Shown: in pieces, positions 58,726 to 64,000 of the stretch
How the letters are laid out: every line of letters starts with the position of its first letter
Position numbering within the stretch: the stretch's first letter is position 1
Origin: Daphnia carinata
Lineage: Eukaryota > Arthropoda > Branchiopoda > Diplostraca > Daphniidae
Direction: 5' to 3'
NCBI RefSeq assembly: GCF_022539665.2
Contig: NC_081331.1
Coordinates: 3,382,501-3,446,500 of the forward strand
Length of the DNA: 64,000 bases
Position numbers and translations under genes: made by a program
The notes under the pieces: generated by a model
What the model saw: the letters and a program-made list of their open reading frames with translations, nothing else
What the model was told of the DNA's origin: nothing
The model's database searches: none

Positions 58726-59675
58726 ACCAAATTTTGAAGTTTGTATAAAATACATAATTTGGATTCAGAGTGAAATGAAAATCACGGAAATTAAATTCGT
58801 TTTTCATTGGTCTCATAATTTTTGAACTTATTGTAAAAAAGTTCATTTTTTTTCTAAACATCTAGATATAACTATAAAAATATGGTTTTGATTCGAAATG
58901 AAACAAGGATCACAAATGTGTCGCTTATTTTTTTATAGCGCTTATAGATTTTGAATAAATCGTAAAAAACAACAAACCCAAATATGTGCGTTACCAGCAT
59001 TTTGTTTCCGCTTATTGAAAAAAAACAAAAAACAATTGGTTTGACGAGAAAACAAACCAATTTATCGAAATCAGCGTTTAATTTGGGTTCTGCAGTGTGA
59101 TTTTTATCCGATTCTAAGAGTTGTTATTGTTTGCGAATATTTACAAAAGTGGGAAGGCTATAGCCTTTTCACTTTTTCATTTTTGGCCAAAATTTTGATT
59201 TTATTCAAAAAACATGATTCCGATTCAAAATGGAACGAGAATCACAAAAATAATGTTTATTTTTACGTTTGACTTGTAGCTTTATTAAAAACGGAAAAAA
59301 ACGGGAGCAAAATTAAGCCCGGCGAAATCAGCTCGACAAAATAAGCCCGACTTTTTTTTTATATTTTTCTTATAAACAATAAACAATAATATAACCGATT
59401 TAGATTTAGAGTTTAACAAGGATCACGAAAATGAGCTTGGTTTTTACGTAAAATTTACGGTTTTTGAGTAATCTAAAGTATAAAGGTAGGTGCGCAATAA
59501 CTATCATGATAGCGCTGTATGGCGCTATAACTATTTTGGTTGCGCATAATTCAATAACCTTATAGATTACTGAAGAACTAACGTGCTATTTAGAATTGGC
59601 GTTTAATCTTGAGTCTTGCGTGTGTATTTTTTTCGAATTCTGAGAGATGTCGCTTTTTGATGATTTTCGTAAAAA

Positions 59676-60055
59676 TGAGAAGGCTATAGCCTTCTCACTT
59701 TTCCGATTTTCTTCAAATCCTAGATTTCGTTAAAAATATAGTATTCCGATTCGAAATGGATCGCTGATCACGAAAATGGGGTACATTTTTATATTAGGCT
59801 TCTACTTTTTGAATTAACCGTAAAAAACGATAAAAATTGGGTTAAAAAATAAGCCCAGTCTTATATTGTCGGGCTTAAAATTTTTTCCTATTAAAAAATA
59901 ATATCATTAAATCCAGACAACTATAAATGATTCTCATTCAAAATTTAACAAGGAACATGAAAACAAAATTTTTTTTTACATAGAGCTTATGGTTTTAGGA
60001 TAATCAAAGAAGTTTTATGTATCACGCTAGCGCTGTAGCGTGCTAGCGCGCTAGT
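59676..60055 (+). repeat. Repeat unit A (direct)
   Basis: Begins at the perfect 22-base palindrome 59676-59697 (TGAGAAGGCTA and its complement) and runs to the GCGCGCTAGTAATGGTTTCGA region. About nine in ten bases match unit B by eye. Confidence 0.85.
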
Positions 60056-60399
60056 AATGGTTTCGATTCGTACCTAATTTTATATTTTAGGTTACTCAAA
60101 ACTGTATATGCTACGTAAAAACAAATTCCATTTTCGTGTTCCTTGGTTGATTTTGAATCAGAATCATGTATAGTTATTTAAATTTTATGATATTAGTTTT
60201 TAATAGGAAAGATTTTTAAGCCCGACAATTTAATCCCGGGCTTATTTTTTAACCCAACTTCTACCGTTTTTTACGTTTTATTCAAAAACTATGAGTCCCA
60301 CGAAAAAACAACCCTCATATTCGTGATGCCCCCTCAATTTTGCATCGAAACCATGTATTTAAAGCGAAATCTAAAATTTTGCCAAAATTGAAAAAGTAG
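60056..60399 (-). repeat. Repeat unit, inverted copy between A and B
   Basis: Its complement contains AAGTTGGGTTAAAAAATAAG, then CCCGG, ATTGTCGGGCTTAAAA and CAAGGAACACGAAAATG in the same order as units A and B. With either neighbour it could form a hairpin of several hundred bases. Confidence 0.8.
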
Positions 60400-60790
60400 G
60401 AAGGCTATAGCCTTCTCACTTTTCCGATTTTCTTCAAATCCTAGATTTCATTAAAAATACATTATTCCGATTCGAAATTGATCGCTGATCACGAAAATGG
60501 GGTATATTTTTATGTTAGGCTTCTCGTTTTTGAATTAACCGTAAAAAAACGATAAAAGTTGGGTTAAAAAATAAGCCCGGTCTTATATTGTCGGGCTTAA
60601 AATTTTTTCCTATTAAAAAATAATATCATTAAATCCAGATAACGAAATATGATTCTGATTCAAAATTTAACAAGGAACACAAAAATGAAATTTGTTTTTA
60701 CGTAGAGCTTATGGTTTTTGAATAATCAAAGATTTTTTATGTCACGCGGGCGCTGTAACGTGCTGGCGCGCTAGTACGCTAGTAATGCTT
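60400..60790 (+). repeat. Repeat unit B (direct)
   Basis: Starts at the palindrome GAAGGCTATAGCCTTC (60400-60415) and follows unit A closely, including the GCGCGCTAGTA motif at the far end. Confidence 0.85.
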
Positions 60791-61726
60791 TCGATTCGCA
60801 CACACACTAATTTTATATTTTAGATTACTCAAAAACTGTAAATTCTACATCCATTTCTTTTTCAAAACATCTAGATATAGCTATAAAAATACAGGATTTG
60901 ATTCGAAATTAAACGAAAATCACATATATGCCACACTTTTTTCATTGGAACCACCGTTTTTGTACACCGAATATTTGTGTTGCATCGCGCCATCGCTGGT
61001 GCGTACTGGCGTGCTAGCGCTGGTCGTACTACCACTCTTGCGCCGCAATTGCGTTTATTATTCGGTATAATTCAAAAACGATTCATTTGACGTAAAAATA
61101 AACTACTTTATCAAATTCAGCGTTTAGTTTTGCTTTTTCTGTGTGATTTGTTCGTATTATAAGGGTTTTTATTTTTTGCCGATTTTGACAAAAGCGGGAA
61201 GGCCTTCTAAGAAATACATGGGTTCGAGTTCGAAATCAAGTGTTTTTTTTTTCAATGGGTCCTATAGTATGTTTAAAAACGTAAAAAAACAAAAATAAAG
61301 TATGTACTCCTACAGATTTTTGTTTTTTGTTTTTACACCTGGTTTAACGAGAAAAACAAACCATTAATCAAAAACGGTGGTCAAGTTTGATTATACTGTG
61401 TGATTTTTGTCCTATTTGAAGAGATCTCGTTTTTTGCACATCATTAAAATAGATGAGAATACTAGCGGTTCGTGTTTATTATAGGCGAGATATATCTGGA
61501 TAAACGTAGAGATTACAATATTTTTTGCATTTGCTGTGACCAATTGTACGAAAAGCGAGACAAGAAGAGCTGTGGAAATTTGAGTCAAACAATATAGTAA
61601 TAAAACGAAATTGCACAACGGCGCCTAAATCGTGAAGATATGATATTAACAACCATCCCAGTTCAAGATATAAACGGGATACAGATTTTTCGTGTCAAAA
61701 CAATAAAACCACCGCACGATTAAAAC

Positions 61727-63655
61727 TTAAAACTGGCGAAATCGGGAATGTTCTTCCACTGGGCCATTGATTGGCAAGTTTCTCAATTCTAGGAGATCAT
61801 CAAGAAAATTGAAGGATGAAAACGATTAACAATTCAATTTCTTTCTCACCTTCTATTGCATGCAGCATCAATCTCCGTGAACGGTATGCAGTTACTCCAA
61901 TGCTCTTGAGATCCTGATCAGCAAGAGTTGAAAACATAGCCAGATCCACTTCGTTTGCAAGAAATAACTCTAAAAACAACCGATAAAACAAATAGAACTG
62001 AATGAGATTTGGTAAATTAGGACCTCAAAATGTGTCAGCTTACCACAATATTCGGATAATTCTGATTCTACGAGCAGTTGGCATAGTTGCCGGTACGAGT
62101 TCTTGTCAAACTTCAAAGAACAAATGGACGCTGGTAGCGCCACTTGTTCGTCTTTTAGAAACGTAAAAAAAAAATAAATAACTTGGCACTAAAAAGTTGA
62201 CATTTATCAAAGACCCACTAGATGGCAGCGAAGTTTCCGAATGAGCTATTTGAACGATCGACTGCGGACCCTTTTCCATGGTATCGCGGAAACGAGGCTG
62301 TTCCACAACAGTTCTGCACCCAACTGTTGAACAATAATGGTGAGCCAAACCGTGGCGTTTCATAATCCTATTCACATTTAAATAAATAAAGTCTTACGGA
62401 TAGTACGTTCAGGTTCTTGCACTTGAGGTAAACTAAGTGGAAAGCCCATGAGAGATAGTCCACTGGAACTAGGAAGCCGTAGGATTTGTCTCCGGAATTC
62501 GTAGATGTTTCCTTGATGTACAATAAAGTCACAAAACGAATGATGAAAATTAACGGTTTTTATAGTCTACCTGCGTTCTTTTCGTAACTGACGATCTGGA
62601 GCAGAAAGCTGTGTGGCTTGGTACTTGGCTCCATCTTGACCGCAACGTCCAGACGTTTGGCCAACTTTCGCTCGTTGACACCAAAGGTCAAATGAACGGC
62701 ATGCACATGAAACATCAACTTCATAGGCAGAAATTCCTAGAGGCATATCTAGATTGCACAAACACCACCTTGAGGGTAAGATTAAAGTAATTTACCATCA
62801 AGGCCATTTTGGTTAGATAAACGCCATCCACAGAGCCTATCAAGAATAAGAAATTAGGCAAGACAATTCCGCCAGATGAAGGTGAAAAAAATTACCTCTA
62901 ATCCAGACAACGTGGTGCTCCTCACGATGACTTGTTAATTTCAATGTCATAAAAGCAGTTGAATATTTGGCTTCGAGTAAACGAAAATTAGCCCTTAGCG
63001 TTTCCAGTTGATCGGTCGAGAATTCCATTTTCATACAGACTAGGGCATCCTGTCAAACAACGGAGAATTATATCCAGTTATTTTCTTTCTTTTTTTTTTC
63101 TTTTGACATTTGACGTTATTATAGACCTGATTTTGATTCAACTTCATCAGGTGATTGACGGCTTCTTTCAGTCTAGCAATTTCTTGTTGGCTTCCCCGAA
63201 TTGTCGCTGAACAGTGAGAACAGACACCCGTGGTTTTCTCGTTCAAGCGGAGCAAGACCCCATGGAGCAAGGCGAAATCCTTGACCAAAGCCTGTCGTCC
63301 GTAAGAATCCAGTATTTCCGTCCGACATTCAATAACAAATTCAACCGGAATCAGAAACTGTCAAAAGATCATAGAATGTATAAACCGACTAGCAACCGGA
63401 AGTAGGTTTTACATGTTGATTCTAGCACAAAATTTTATGTACGCGTATACGGCGACGGGCAGTTTCCACGTTGTTCAACTCGCCTGAAATGGTCACTTCA
63501 TTACTTTTCTTCTCGCCTGCCACGCGATTTTGGTCAGGAAAATGGATTTTGGTTGAAGTTTCCGTCATCACCGTGTTGATATTGGTCCCAGCTCTTCCAA
63601 TAATGTGTGAATGAGTAGTAAAACTCACTTCCATCGACAATTTGACTGGATAAAA
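61727..63655 (-). CDS. Divergent Bicaudal-C-like protein (KH plus SAM), 5' end unresolved
   Basis: Bicaudal-C proteins bind mRNA 3' UTRs with KH domains and polymerise through a SAM domain. Exons 5' to 3': 63655-63443, 63357-63127, 63049-62896, 62836-62796, 62736-62571, 62511-62398, 62323-62219, 62151-62044, 61969-61850 and 61788-61727. The frame is open through all ten, about 435 residues. The first exon is a KH domain with GxxG loop (HSHIIGRAGTNINTVMTETS, KIHFPDQNR) and the BicC-typical lead SMEVSFTTHSH. A degenerate KH-like stretch follows (FMTLKLTSHREEHHVVWIRG). The C-terminus is a SAM domain (LANEVDLAMFSTLADQDLKS, IGVTAYRSRRLMLHAIE). The second canonical KH and the long linker of BicC are missing or decayed. 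The intron between 62219 and 62151 is the least certain. A 5' exon may lie near 63846-63740. Confidence 0.75.
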
Positions 63656-64000
63656 CTGCAAACGGACATTATAAGAATAGTTAATATTTTGTGCAAGTTC
63701 ATTCAACGCATTTGCCCATCTGTGATATGATCGCCAAATAACACAAACAGGAGTAGTATAATGCATCAAGTTTAATAAACGCCGCGATTCTCAACAACGG
63801 CGCTGCTGGGAATAAAAGACGCATTCCATCGTCGTCCTATTGTCAACGGTGAAATCGTATTTTTCCCCCACAGCTCCTTTCATCGCATGAATAGGATCCC
63901 CAGCGAAAGACATGTCGAAAAAAAAAGCTTGGGGGAGGAATTATTCGGTAATGGGGAGCAAAACTTGTAGCCACCGGTATTTCTTGATGACGGTTAACAT
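63656..64000. other. Upstream part of the Bicaudal-C-like gene
   Basis: An open minus-strand frame starting at an ATG near 63874 (MSFAGDPIHAM, then DFTVDNRTTMECVF) could be the first coding exon, but no donor joining it to the KH exon in frame was identified. Confidence 0.3.

Larger units (their letters stand above)
58730..61400. repeat. AT-rich repeat array, diverged units
   Basis: Units share the phrases GATTCGAAAT, AAC-AAGGATCACGAAAATG, AATAAGCCCG and AAGGCTATAGCCTT and recur in both orientations across the whole stretch. No open frame or known transposase was seen. The best preserved copies are listed separately. Confidence 0.75.

Overview
The window looks like nuclear DNA of a branchiopod crustacean, most probably a water flea (Daphnia or a close relative). 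The genes are animal genes with many short GT-AG introns, the background is AT-rich, and the proteins match arthropod families: a PAK4/mbt kinase, a norpA-type phospholipase C, an IRF2BP/Pits protein, Tim9, RBM7, VPS54 and a Bicaudal-C relative. No bacterial operons, CRISPR arrays, rRNA or clear tRNA genes were seen. The species assignment is an inference from gene structure and protein similarity read by eye.

Layout. 1.4-4.6 kb (minus): complete mbt/PAK4 kinase gene. 6.7-14.8 kb (minus): complete 22-exon norpA phospholipase C-beta gene with two pairs of mutually exclusive exons. 15.5-16.0 kb (plus): a doubtful small gene behind a TATA/Inr promoter. 16.5-18.4 kb (minus): secreted cyanophycinase-like S51 protein with a changed nucleophile elbow. 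18.7-21.4 kb (minus): unrecognised coiled-coil protein with an unresolved start. 23.4-31.0 kb (minus): IRF2BP family gene with a long 5' leader intron and a cluster of TGACGTCA sites. 31.7-34.5 kb (plus): Tim9, a 98-residue orphan, and a secreted mini Delta-like protein. 36.7-38.0 kb (minus): secreted orphan. 38-44.9 kb: no supported gene. 44.9-46.0 kb (minus): RBM7. 46.7-50.2 kb (minus): VPS54.

51.0-61.4 kb is the degenerate part of the window. Two diverged copies of an OVCA2-like serine hydrolase flank an intronless coiled-coil/KH gene. They are followed by a broken peptide-GPCR gene, a broken ZNF423/Oaz-type zinc-finger gene, and an AT-rich array of direct and inverted repeats. 61.7-63.7 kb (minus) holds the 3' part of a divergent Bicaudal-C-like KH-SAM gene that appears intact as far as it can be read; its 5' end is unresolved.

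How the genes work together: they do not form one pathway. norpA acts in phototransduction, mbt in Rho-family GTPase signalling, VPS54 in retrograde transport to the Golgi, RBM7 in nuclear RNA surveillance and Tim9 in mitochondrial import. Exon coordinates were read by eye from splice consensus and reading-frame continuity. Where an exon list is given, the phases add up to an open frame.
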